Shown here in pieces: positions 17,721-24,747 of a stretch of 64,000 bases of DNA; the first letter of the stretch is position 1, and every line of letters begins with the position of its first letter. This stretch comes from Pseudomonas fluorescens. Lineage in GTDB: Bacteria > Pseudomonadota > Gammaproteobacteria > Pseudomonadales > Pseudomonadaceae. The DNA lies in NCBI RefSeq assembly GCF_902497855.1, contig NZ_CABVHU010000014.1:147326-211325 (forward strand), given 5' to 3'. The notes under the pieces were generated by a model that saw only the letters and a list, made by a program, of their open reading frames with translations, ran no database searches and was not told the DNA's origin. The translations under genes and the position numbers were made by a program.

Positions 17721-18373
17721 CGCCGTCGGTCTCCATCGATTTCATCTCCGACGTGGTGTGCCCGTGGTGCGCGTTGGGTGCGACGGCACTGGAGCAAGCG
17801 ATCGGGAACGTGGCGGGTGAAGTTTCGGTCCAGCTGACCTACAAGCCCTTCGAGTTGAACCCGGACATGCCGGCGGAAGGCGAGAAAGCGGTCGAGCACT
17901 TGATGCGCAAATACGGGCGCACCGCCCAAGACGTCGCCGCTGGCAAGGCGATGCAGATCGAACGTGGCGCGGCCATCGGTTTCACGTTCGATCTGGAGAA
18001 GCGCACTCACTTCTACAACACGTTCGATGCTCACCGGCTGATGTTGTGGGCGTTGCAGGAAGGGCGGCAGGTCGCACTGAAGAAAATCCTGTTGCGCGCT
18101 TACTTCACCGACGGCCAGAACCCGAGCGATCGCGAGACGCTGGTTCGTCTGGCCACTGAAGCGGGACTGGATGCGGCGGCGGCTCAAGAGGTGTTGGCGT
18201 CCGGAGGGTTCTACAACGAAGTGCGAGAGCTTGAAGCGTTTTACCGCCAGCACGGGATCAATTCGGTACCGGCCATGATCCTCAACGGTCGACACCTGGT
18301 GTCCGGTTCGCAGTCGGTCGAGTACTACGAACAGATGTTGAGACAAATGGCGAAGGCCCCCGCTGAAGCCTGA
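17717..18373 (+). CDS. DsbA-family oxidoreductase, FrnE-like
   Basis: Cytoplasmic thioredoxin-fold disulfide isomerase-like protein, 218 residues, no signal peptide. The active site CPWC appears in SDVVCPWCALG (residues 13-16). The helical insertion and SVPAMILNGRHLVSGSQS with cis-Pro match the FrnE/2-hydroxychromene isomerase-like group. GTG start overlaps the tautomerase stop. An SDR gene follows 42 bp later. Together with the CMD-family gene beyond the Abi insertion they look like a redox or quinone-detoxification set, which is inference. Confidence 0.85.
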   Translation: MTPSVSIDFISDVVCPWCALGATALEQAIGNVAGEVSVQLTYKPFELNPDMPAEGEKAVEHLMRKYGRTAQDVAAGKAMQIERGAAIGFTFDLEKRTHFYNTFDAHRLMLWALQEGRQVALKKILLRAYFTDGQNPSDRETLVRLATEAGLDAAAAQEVLASGGFYNEVRELEAFYRQHGINSVPAMILNGRHLVSGSQSVEYYEQMLRQMAKAPAEA

Positions 18374-18415
18374 TTACTTACTTTTCAAACCATTATTTAT
18401 TAGTAGAGGTTCATC

Positions 18416-19126
18416 ATGAGCAATTCGAAAAAAGTCATCGTTATCACTGGCGCCTCGCAAGGTCTCGGCGCAGGCATGGTCAAGGCTTTCCGTGACCTGG
18501 ACTACAAGGTCGTCGCCACTTCACGTTCGATCAAACCATCCACCGACCCGGATATCCTCACTGTGGCGGGCGACATCGGTAACCCGGAGGTCGCCCAGCA
18601 AGTTATCCGTGAAACGATCGAACGTTTCGGTCGCGTCGACACCCTGGTTAACAACGCCGGGATCTTCGTTGCCAAGCCATTCACCGAATACACCGCTGAA
18701 GACTACGCCAATGTGCTCTCGGTGAACCTGAATGGGTTCTTCTACATCACCCAACTCGCGATTACCGAGATGGAGAAACAAGGCAGTGGTCACGTGGTGA
18801 ACATCACCACCAGCCTGGTGGACCATGCCATCGACGGAGTGCCGTCGGTACTGGCGTCGCTGACCAAGGGTGGGCTGAACGCGGCGACTAAATCTTTGGC
18901 CATCGAGTACGCCAAGCGCGGGATTCGGGTGAACGCGGTTTCTCCCGGTATCATCAAGACGCCGATGCATGGTGAAGAAACTCATGAAGCGCTGGGGAAT
19001 CTGCACCCGGTCGGACATATGGGCGAGATCAGCGACATTTCTCAGGCAGTTGTGTATCTGGACAGCGCCAACTTTGTTACCGGTGAAATTCTGCACGTTG
19101 ATGGTGGGCAGAGCGCGGGTCACTAA
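18416..19126 (+). CDS. SDR-family NAD(P)-dependent oxidoreductase
   Basis: Classical short-chain dehydrogenase of 236 residues. TGASQGLGAGM binds the cofactor, NNAGIF follows, and VSPGIIKTPMHGEE precedes the C-terminal GEILHVDGGQSAGH. The usual YxxxK catalytic Tyr is not obvious: the expected place reads SVLASLTKGGLNAATKSLA, with Lys kept but no Tyr four residues before it, so activity may be altered. The last 114 bp recur at 20478-20591 beyond the Abi gene. Confidence 0.88.
   Translation: MSNSKKVIVITGASQGLGAGMVKAFRDLDYKVVATSRSIKPSTDPDILTVAGDIGNPEVAQQVIRETIERFGRVDTLVNNAGIFVAKPFTEYTAEDYANVLSVNLNGFFYITQLAITEMEKQGSGHVVNITTSLVDHAIDGVPSVLASLTKGGLNAATKSLAIEYAKRGIRVNAVSPGIIKTPMHGEETHEALGNLHPVGHMGEISDISQAVVYLDSANFVTGEILHVDGGQSAGH
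19013..19126 (+). repeat. 114-bp direct repeat, copy 1 (3' end of the SDR gene)
   Basis: The last 37 codons and stop of the SDR gene align without gaps to 20478-20591 with about 7 differences (near 94% identity). The two copies flank the Abi cassette. Confidence 0.92.
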
Positions 19127-19152
19127 GACCTGCTTTTTCAAACCCCGGAATC

Positions 19153-19184
19153 AAAGCCCTCGCATTGATGTGAGGGCTTTTTTT
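19153..19184 (+). terminator. Terminator after the SDR gene
   Basis: AAAGCCCTCGCA paired with TGTGAGGGCTTTTTTT, 27 bp after the SDR stop. Confidence 0.85.
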
Positions 19185-19281
19185 ATGGTGCGCGGTATCA
19201 GCGGCTGACCTGATGCGGATAGACCAAGATTTTCGGCTTGATTGATCAAGCTGGACAGTTAGGGTTTGTTTTCTGGCTTTC

Positions 19282-20271
19282 TTATCTCAGGCACCATTGC
19301 TGCTGATGTTTCCAATCATTTGGAAATCCCATAAGTCTCAAATAACCAAATTCCTGCTGATCCACGATTTCGGCCAAGCGCAGCTTCCATTGGCTGTCTG
19401 GACTAATCAGGTCGGTCAGGTATGCAAGCATCGTCAATACGATGTACAGACGCTGCTTAGGCTGAGGCCCGTCGGCAGGTGCGTTCGGAATGACCCATTC
19501 TTTTGGTAAGGATGGTCGAATCGAGAGTTCTCGGTTCCAAAGCCGTGAGTGGTGCGCGCAGCAGTTTCGAATGAAGGTCAGAGTGTGTAGCCAAGAGGCC
19601 AATACATCGAAGGGCAGGCGGAATCTGGTGGCGATAGCTTTCTTATCGGCACTTTTTCCTATGGCATTGAACAGGGTCGAAACCGTCCCAAGGCTGAGTT
19701 CTTCCAATACCGCCCAAGCGGGTGGGAGCTCAGGGTGGGCGTAGGTTGCTCCGTAGTATCGAAAATAATTATCGCGCATACGGTTTTCGATCCGTTGTTG
19801 CTGTAGCCCATCGGCCTGTCGGCCTTTTTGGAGGCGGTCAATATCACGTCTGAGTTTGTTGCGCTCTTTATGCAATTGCTCCCGCAGGGGGCGCAGTAGC
19901 TCGGGATGCCGGTAAGACGAGGAGAGGACTGACGCGTCGGCTATCCAGTCAGGCCCATATTTAGGACACATGTGATTGCTGATGGTCGCCCGCATAGCGA
20001 CTTCGACACGTTCGATGGCATCCATGGTTATGCGTCGCAACGTACCATCGAAGCGATAGATGTCGACGACTGCTTTCAGCGTGCTGCCGGGCTTGAAGCT
20101 GTGTTCAGGATCTGGTTCCTGAAAAGGGCGCATATATGGGCTCAGGCGAAACAGCGTGACCACTTCTAGAAACCGAATGGCCCGATTGTCGTTGGCGACG
20201 TACAAGCCCCGTTGCTTTAGCAGTTCCAATTGCTGTTCTACGCGCAGGGCCGGCTTGTCGAAGGGCCTCAT
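19282..20271 (-). CDS. Abi-family (AbiF/AbiD-like) HEPN abortive-infection protein
   Basis: A 329-residue Abi_2-type protein. RVEQQLELLKQRGL and the RVEVAMRATISNH region lead to the C-terminal HEPN RNase motif RNCCAHHSRLWNREL (R235-x4-H240), the signature of Abi proteins that stop phage growth by RNA cleavage. Recent work on this family describes AbiF as a toxin held by a neighbouring small RNA and as related to Cas13; here a short RNA unit lies directly upstream. GGAG is 7-8 bases before the ATG at 20271. A TTG start at 20289 would begin in the U-tract and is unlikely. Base composition is lower in GC than the neighbours. Confidence 0.88.
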   Translation of the reverse strand: MRPFDKPALRVEQQLELLKQRGLYVANDNRAIRFLEVVTLFRLSPYMRPFQEPDPEHSFKPGSTLKAVVDIYRFDGTLRRITMDAIERVEVAMRATISNHMCPKYGPDWIADASVLSSSYRHPELLRPLREQLHKERNKLRRDIDRLQKGRQADGLQQQRIENRMRDNYFRYYGATYAHPELPPAWAVLEELSLGTVSTLFNAIGKSADKKAIATRFRLPFDVLASWLHTLTFIRNCCAHHSRLWNRELSIRPSLPKEWVIPNAPADGPQPKQRLYIVLTMLAYLTDLISPDSQWKLRLAEIVDQQEFGYLRLMGFPNDWKHQQQWCLR

Positions 20272-20287
20272 GTAGTTTTCTCCAGGC

Positions 20288-20347
20288 AAAAAAAACCCGC
20301 ACGATTTGAGCTTGCTGACTGGGTCAACCTAGGCTTGGCGGGTGTTG
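20288..20347 (-). ncRNA. Candidate Abi-associated small RNA
   Basis: On the minus strand a strong promoter precedes a ~60-nt unit. The unit starts about 20347, has a 6-bp closing stem ACCCGC (20343-20338) with GCGGGT (20300-20295), an inner hairpin UGAC-CCA-GUCA, and ends in eight U (20295-20288). The Abi ATG follows 17 bp later. The order small RNA then abi gene, same strand, is that described for AbiF RNA-toxin pairs. The assignment rests on layout and folding by eye. Confidence 0.6.
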
Positions 20348-20353
20348 GGGTGC

Positions 20354-20381
20354 ATTATAGGTAGCTGGAAGGGGTCGTCAA
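20354..20381 (-). promoter_or_regulatory. Sigma-70 promoter of the Abi small RNA
   Basis: TTGACG (20381-20376), 16-bp spacer, TATAAT (20359-20354), minus strand. The -10 is perfect and the -35 has one mismatch, one of the best promoters in the window. Confidence 0.75.
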
Positions 20382-20433
20382 TGCCATGCCGAAGTGAAAT
20401 TGTAACGGTTCGGTGAGCCGGCAGATTTGGACG

Positions 20434-20474
20434 GGGAAGGGGACCGACGGAAGGGGACGGATCTATTTTCCCTG
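20434..20474. other. GA-rich junction sequence at the right edge of the Abi cassette
   Basis: GGGGAAGGGGACCGACGGAA followed by GGGGACGGATCTATTTTCCC contains two related GGAAGGGGAC units. Such sequences are often seen beside REP-associated or IS200-like transposase genes. None is present here, so this may be a scar at the cassette junction. Confidence 0.35.
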
Positions 20475-20477
20475 GTT

Positions 20478-20591
20478 GGGCATATGGGCGAGATCAGCGA
20501 TATTTCTCAGGCAGTTGTGTATATGGACAGCGCCAATTTTGTTACCGGTGAAATTCTGCACGTTGATGGTGGGCAGAGCGCAGGTCGTTAA
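20478..20591 (+). pseudogene. Duplicated 3' end of the SDR gene (direct repeat copy 2)
   Basis: Encodes GHMGEISDISQAVVYMDSA… and ends QSAGR, stop at 20591, matching the final 37 residues of the intact SDR. It has no start and no upstream frame, so it is a remnant. It marks the right boundary of the 1.35-kb segment holding the Abi gene and its RNA. Everything else in 20382-20848 appears non-coding. Confidence 0.9.
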
Positions 20592-20848
20592 ATCCAGTGC
20601 ACAGCGTCACCGACTAATCTCGGCGGCGCTGTTTGGACTCCCGGTCAAAGCGGCTTCATCGACATTAGAATTTCTCGCACTGGTCACTTGTCGTCATTGC
20701 GCCGAAAAAATCTAAATCCATCCTGTTGTTTCTACAATGTTTAAGCATTCATTACTGGAGTCGTCCTGCTAACGGCTCTGGCATGGCCGCCAGCGAACTA
20801 AACTTGTATCTCTGGAGCAGATATCTCTATAGAGGCAGGAGGTGTCAA

Positions 20849-21247
20849 ATGGCCATTCAAGATACCTATCGGGAAATTGAACAGACCCTGGGTCAAGTAC
20901 CAGAGTGGATCAAGCAGATGCCGGAAGGCGGCGCGAGCGGATTCTGGGGCGTGGCCCGGGACTTCTGGCTGGCGGATACCAAGATTCCTAATAAGTACAA
21001 GGAGTTGATAGGTCTGGCGGTGTCCGGGGCGACCCGTTGTAAGTATTGCGCCCTGTTCCATACCGAAGCCGCGCGCTTGTTTGGCGCGAGCGACGAGGAA
21101 ATATCCGAAGCCAGCTTCATGGGGGCGTTGACCATGATGGGCAGCACCTTTATTAACGCCCAGCAGATCGACTATGAGCAGTTCCGGCAGGAAACCCTGA
21201 GTATCGTCCGGTATGTCAAAGATCACTCGCAATCCAAAGCCGCTTAA
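20849..21247 (+). CDS. Carboxymuconolactone decarboxylase / AhpD-like family protein
   Basis: A 132-residue alpha-helical CMD-fold protein. TRCKYCALFHTEAARLFGAS contains the CxxC-x3-H redox motif of AhpD-like peroxidase reductases. AGGAGG lies 7-8 bases before the ATG at 20849. It overlaps the next small gene. Before the Abi insertion it would have followed the SDR gene, extending the tautomerase-DsbA-SDR group, which suggests a shared redox function. Confidence 0.85.
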   Translation: MAIQDTYREIEQTLGQVPEWIKQMPEGGASGFWGVARDFWLADTKIPNKYKELIGLAVSGATRCKYCALFHTEAARLFGASDEEISEASFMGALTMMGSTFINAQQIDYEQFRQETLSIVRYVKDHSQSKAA

Positions 21248-21563
21248 GCCGTTGCGCGAACCTGCCCTTCGCCAGCTGACGAAGGATAAGTTGATTGCAA
21301 TCACCAGCGATGGTCCGAGGACCACCGCTCGGTGGCAAGCGGCTGTGCTGCGAGCCATCGGCGAATTAATGCATTACAGCGATACTGCCCGCGAAGAAAA
21401 CCAGGACCTGCGCATTCCCTTCGCCAAAGCACTCCATGACCTCTATGCGGGACAGAAGTCCGACGCCGAGTTGACGGAAATGGTGTTGCTGATGCTGGAA
21501 GTGGAAACCGCCCCCTTTCTCGGCGAAGGCCCCAGGGCGGGAGCAGCATCCGGGAACAAATGA
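21213..21563 (+). CDS. Hypothetical protein (116 aa) overlapping the CMD gene
   Basis: Begins at an ATG inside the last 35 bases of the CMD gene, in another frame. The N-terminus is very basic (SKITRNPKPLKPLREPALRQ), the middle is helical and the C-terminus is short and disordered. I do not recognise a family. The overlap suggests translational coupling, and the frame is free of stops for its whole length. It could be a CMD partner. Confidence 0.55.
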   Translation: MSKITRNPKPLKPLREPALRQLTKDKLIAITSDGPRTTARWQAAVLRAIGELMHYSDTAREENQDLRIPFAKALHDLYAGQKSDAELTEMVLLMLEVETAPFLGEGPRAGAASGNK

Positions 21564-21703
21564 CCTCTGAGAAGTGGATAGGGCCAAAAAGAGCCGTAGT
21601 GATTGATCTGAACTAAATAACGACGCTTCCTGATCTACGTCCTCATCGCGACCAGGCTCCCACAGGTTCCAGTGTATGGGCAAAAAGTGAACATTCCAGA
21701 AAC

Positions 21704-21739
21704 AACAAAGCCCTCGTATTTCTACGAGGGCTTTGTTTT
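21704..21739 (+). terminator. Terminator at the left island boundary
   Basis: AACAAAGCCCTCGTA paired with TACGAGGGCTTTGTTTT, ending 2 bp before the att repeat. Confidence 0.85.
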
Positions 21740-21740
21740 G

Positions 21741-21765
21741 TATGGTGCCGGCACCAAGAGTCGAA
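21741..21765 (+). mobile_element. att repeat, left end of the tRNA-Thr island
   Basis: TATGGTGCCGGCACCA-A-GAGTCGAA matches 30360-30384 with one difference. The matching region is the acceptor stem and T-arm of tRNA-Thr. The repeat lacks the rest of the tRNA, so this is the distal attachment site. It defines an 8.6-kb element together with the tRNA copy. Confidence 0.9.
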
Positions 21766-22025
21766 AAATTCTATAACTATATGTAAATAAAGAATTTTAT
21801 ATTGGCGCGTATTTTTTCTATCCCTAAAACTATCCTTGTCGTTAGTCCGCTTTCTAGTGGAATGTTTATTTGCTCCAGTCTCTGATTGCATTTTGCAATC
21901 GTGGAACGAGCGCATTGTGACCACCCTTTCGAAACCTCATAAAGGTTTATGCCATTTCGTCGGGTTGATCTGCATCCTGTATCAGTTTTGTGGAGAGAGC
22001 AGTACTGGATGTTTTTTTGAAAAAA
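21766..22025. other. Non-coding AT-rich stretch before the retron
   Basis: No convincing gene. It holds a small hairpin GATTGC-ATTTT-GCAATC near 21885-21901 and presumably the retron promoter, which I could not place with certainty. Confidence 0.4.
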
Positions 22026-22281
22026 TGCCATCACCCCCCTTGACTGCTGGCACTTCGCCCCTAAAATGGAGGTCTCTTTACGTGCTTTGGGGCTTCGTGC
22101 TCTAGTCGGGTGTATAGCCAGACTCTAATTTATTGATCGGCTTTAGTTGCGACGAAGTCCCGCGTGGGCCTCAGTCGTCGTTCCTCCTCCTAAAGCCCAC
22201 GCGGGACTTCGTCGCTATATCTTTGGTAAAGAGCCCTCCCTCCTCCCTCTATTCTCTCAGGCTATTAGGGTGGTGGTGGCA
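22026..22281 (+). ncRNA. Retron msr-msd non-coding RNA
   Basis: The defining parts are visible. Region a1 (22026-22040, TGCCATCACCCCCCT) pairs with a2 (22267-22281, AGGGTGGTGGTGGCA) at 14 of 15 positions, counting one G-U. Inside is a perfect 21-bp stem, GCGACGAAGTCC… at 22149-22169 with 22195-22215, suited to the msd hairpin. It lies 24 bp before the effector gene, the Eco1 (Ec86) order. The branching G and the exact msDNA ends are not assigned. Confidence 0.85.
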
Positions 22282-22304
22282 TGAGATAAGAAACGCGCAT
22301 TTGA

Positions 22305-23309
22305 GTGATAATAGTGAAGTTCGACGATAAAAGGGAAGAACATCTCGCTCAAATCACACTCGAAACCTCTCGAATTGTGCATGAACAACCGATCTTATTT
22401 CTTTGCGGCGGAAAGGTTGATGTCAAGCTTGCAGAACCAGAGTCGGTGCGCGGAGCTCTTGTCGAGCACCTCAATAAAACACGTTGTGACCTCGCAGAAA
22501 GCATAACTCTTGCTGAGGAATTTAAGGACTGGATACACGATTCCATATATCGTGACCTATTGGTCTTTGAAAGTGATATAGCCCACATCTCATCACTTAT
22601 AGTCATAGTGTTAGAAAGTGCCGGTGCACTTACTGAGTTGGGGCTATTTGTAAGAAATAGAGCTCTGCGAAATAAGATTCTAGTTTTTGTAAACGAGAAA
22701 CACTACGAAGAAGAATCGTTTATTAAGCTTGGCCCTCTTCGGCATTTACAAGATATTAAAGAATCAAGTGTATGTGCGTATCCATGGGAAAAAATTGGAA
22801 ATACTGAAAAAGTAGATATGAAAGGATCCCTTAAGGATTCTTTGGCGGAAATGCGAAGCGACATTTTAGCCATCGTCTCAGATCAAGATAAATCAGAGCT
22901 TTTCAACAAAGATAACGAGGGTCACGTTAGCTTTGTGATATATGAAATTGTAAAAACTTTTCAAGCTTTGAAAATCACAGAGATTGAAAATTTTCTTGGT
23001 AAACTTGGGCTTGCTATCGGAAGAGAAAAGACCAAGCGGCTTATATTTCTCCTTACAAAGTTTAAGCTCATAGGCATGGCTAAGCGCGGACATGTAGAGT
23101 ATTACTATGCCACAAAAGACATTGTGAAGGTTAATTTCGCCGGAAAATTTGAGCCAACATCGGCAAAGCTTTCGGCAATGAAATTCTATTTAACTAATGA
23201 CAGTGAGTCAAAAAGGCTTCAGGTGATAAAGGCTGTGTGCTTACCGCCCTCATCAACGCCACCTCCGCCAGTTGTAGCAGCACTACCTGAAGTTGGAGCG
23301 GCAGTATGA
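22305..23309 (+). CDS. Retron effector: nucleoside deoxyribosyltransferase-like / winged-helix protein
   Basis: A 334-residue two-domain protein resembling the Eco1 retron effector. The N-terminal domain has ILFLCGGKVD, then IVIVLESAGALTELGLF with the predicted catalytic Glu (E104), and ESFIKLGPLRHL; Eco1 reads FPESPGSFTELGAF and NYGPVRLL at these places. Residues ~200-290 form a winged helix (VSFVIYEIVK, REKTKRLIFLLTKFKLIGMA). The tail is Pro/Ala-rich. Such effectors are held by RT and msDNA and are thought to act as nucleotide-degrading toxins when phage is sensed. GTG at 22305 is the earliest start; GTG at 22314 is possible. Overlaps the RT gene by 4 bp. Confidence 0.87.
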   Translation: MIIVKFDDKREEHLAQITLETSRIVHEQPILFLCGGKVDVKLAEPESVRGALVEHLNKTRCDLAESITLAEEFKDWIHDSIYRDLLVFESDIAHISSLIVIVLESAGALTELGLFVRNRALRNKILVFVNEKHYEEESFIKLGPLRHLQDIKESSVCAYPWEKIGNTEKVDMKGSLKDSLAEMRSDILAIVSDQDKSELFNKDNEGHVSFVIYEIVKTFQALKITEIENFLGKLGLAIGREKTKRLIFLLTKFKLIGMAKRGHVEYYYATKDIVKVNFAGKFEPTSAKLSAMKFYLTNDSESKRLQVIKAVCLPPSSTPPPPVVAALPEVGAAV

Positions 23310-24295
23310 GTATTCTTGAATCGCTTTCGCAAAAATTTATGATTAGTGCTGGGGAGTTACGCTCCTTTATAAAAACTGCTCCATACAGGTACAAGGTTTA
23401 CCCTATACCTAAAAAGAGTGGGAAAGGTTTTCGAATTATTGCTCAGCCGAGTGATGTATTGAAAATGATGCAGCGGATGGTACTTGAAGAGTTCTTGTCC
23501 GAATTGCCTGTTCATTCATGCGCAGCAGCCTACAGAGAAGGGTTGAGTATTAAGGATAATGCGGAGGCGCATGCAAAGAATCAATATTTACTTAAAATGG
23601 ATTTTTCAGATTTTTTTCCTTCGATGGCGCCGTCGGACCTTATAAATCATATAGTTAAGCATAAGGGAGCTATAACGGCCGAAGACGCATACATGATCCG
23701 GAAATTATTTTTCTGGGCCAGAAAACAGGACCCCACATATAGATTAAGCATTGGTGCGCCATCGTCTCCGTTTATCTCTAATACTCTCATGTATGGTTTT
23801 GATTGTGTGCTCCAAGATTATTGCGGAAAATTAGGAATCACCTACACACGATATGCAGACGATATCACCCTCACCACAAATGTGAAGGGCTTGCTTCTAA
23901 GTATGCCAAGCTATGTCAGAAGCCTATGCAAAGAAATTGATTATCCGACCCTTAAGGTGAATGAGCAAAAAACTGTATTTTCTTCTAAGAAGAGCAATCG
24001 TCACGTTACTGGTCTGGTTATAAATAATGAGAACCAGGTTTCTTTAGGGAGAGAGCGTAAGCGATATATACGATCCTTGATTCATAAGAGCTCCCTGGGA
24101 GAGATGACAAATGAAGAAATGCATAACTTGAAGGGGCTGCTTGCATTTGCAAAATATGTAGAGCCCGCATTCTACAAGTCTGCACTAGACAAGTATGGCT
24201 TGCCGGCTTTGTACTTGATCGAAACCTTTCAATCTAAGCCAGAAGTCATTGGGTCTCTAGGGGAAGAGACGCTTCCCGTAAGTGATGTTTTTTAA
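23306..24295 (+). CDS. Retron reverse transcriptase
   Basis: A 329-residue retron RT. It shows the retron-specific NAxxH motif (DNAEAHAKNQYLL), the catalytic YADD at residues 183-186 (YTRYADDITL), the Asp-bearing KMDFSDFFPS and the VTG motif (RHVTGLVINNENQ) that recognises msr. It copies msd into branched msDNA. The ATG overlaps the effector stop (ATGA), so the proteins are made together. Low GC and many rare codons mark it as foreign to this genome. Confidence 0.95.
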   Translation: MSILESLSQKFMISAGELRSFIKTAPYRYKVYPIPKKSGKGFRIIAQPSDVLKMMQRMVLEEFLSELPVHSCAAAYREGLSIKDNAEAHAKNQYLLKMDFSDFFPSMAPSDLINHIVKHKGAITAEDAYMIRKLFFWARKQDPTYRLSIGAPSSPFISNTLMYGFDCVLQDYCGKLGITYTRYADDITLTTNVKGLLLSMPSYVRSLCKEIDYPTLKVNEQKTVFSSKKSNRHVTGLVINNENQVSLGRERKRYIRSLIHKSSLGEMTNEEMHNLKGLLAFAKYVEPAFYKSALDKYGLPALYLIETFQSKPEVIGSLGEETLPVSDVF

Positions 24296-24344
24296 GTCAT
24301 ACGCATCGCTAGCCAATCTTCGTAGGTTAGTTCCTTCGTGCTGA

Positions 24345-24434
24345 TTAGGCGGCGCGCGGAACTGCTTTTTTAGGTTTATTCGCTTGTCCGCTTTTGGCAG
24401 CTTTCTGTCGGTCACTCCCCCTTTTGTGTGTCAT
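24345..24434 (-). CDS. Possible small basic protein (29 aa)
   Basis: ATG at 24434 opens MTHKRGSDRQKAAKSGQANK and ends VPRAA. Eight of 29 residues are Lys or Arg. AGG lies 8 bases upstream. It would be the third gene after the two minus-strand genes at 25724-24472. Too short for certainty. Confidence 0.3.
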   Translation of the reverse strand: MTHKRGSDRQKAAKSGQANKPKKAVPRAA

Positions 24435-24471
24435 GGTCAACCTGATGTCCGTGATGGGGGGTGAGTTTCGC

Positions 24472-24747
24472 TCAGCACGTGAACCGCCAATACTTTCGTA
24501 AGCGAATAGCGATAAGCTGCACGGTCAGCAGATAGTAATAGCGCGTTGATGCAGCACACTCGCTTACGTGGTGACCTAGAAACCAGGCCAGATGCTTTCG
24601 TTGCCAAGTCCATGGATTGTCTCGGTACCAGCGGGTAGCAATTGCCGTCTGAATGGCCATTGCTTGGCGTAGGTGACGCTCGCGTGTGGCGTGCGACCCG
24701 GTCAGGATGCCCGCCAGAAACAGCTCCATGTTGAATGGCTTGCTCAT
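24472..24747 (-). CDS. Hypothetical protein (91 aa), coupled to the integrase-domain gene
   Basis: Starts in a 4-bp overlap (ATGA) with the stop of the upstream integrase-domain gene, which supports translation. It is basic and aromatic-rich (NPWTWQRKHLAWFLGHHVSE; STRYYYLLTVQLIAIRLRKY). No family recognised. Confidence 0.6.
   Translation of the reverse strand: MSKPFNMELFLAGILTGSHATRERHLRQAMAIQTAIATRWYRDNPWTWQRKHLAWFLGHHVSECAASTRYYYLLTVQLIAIRLRKYWRFTC

Noticed and set aside
20413..20715. 100-codon frame after the Abi region
   Set aside because: Reads the duplicated SDR end in the wrong frame.
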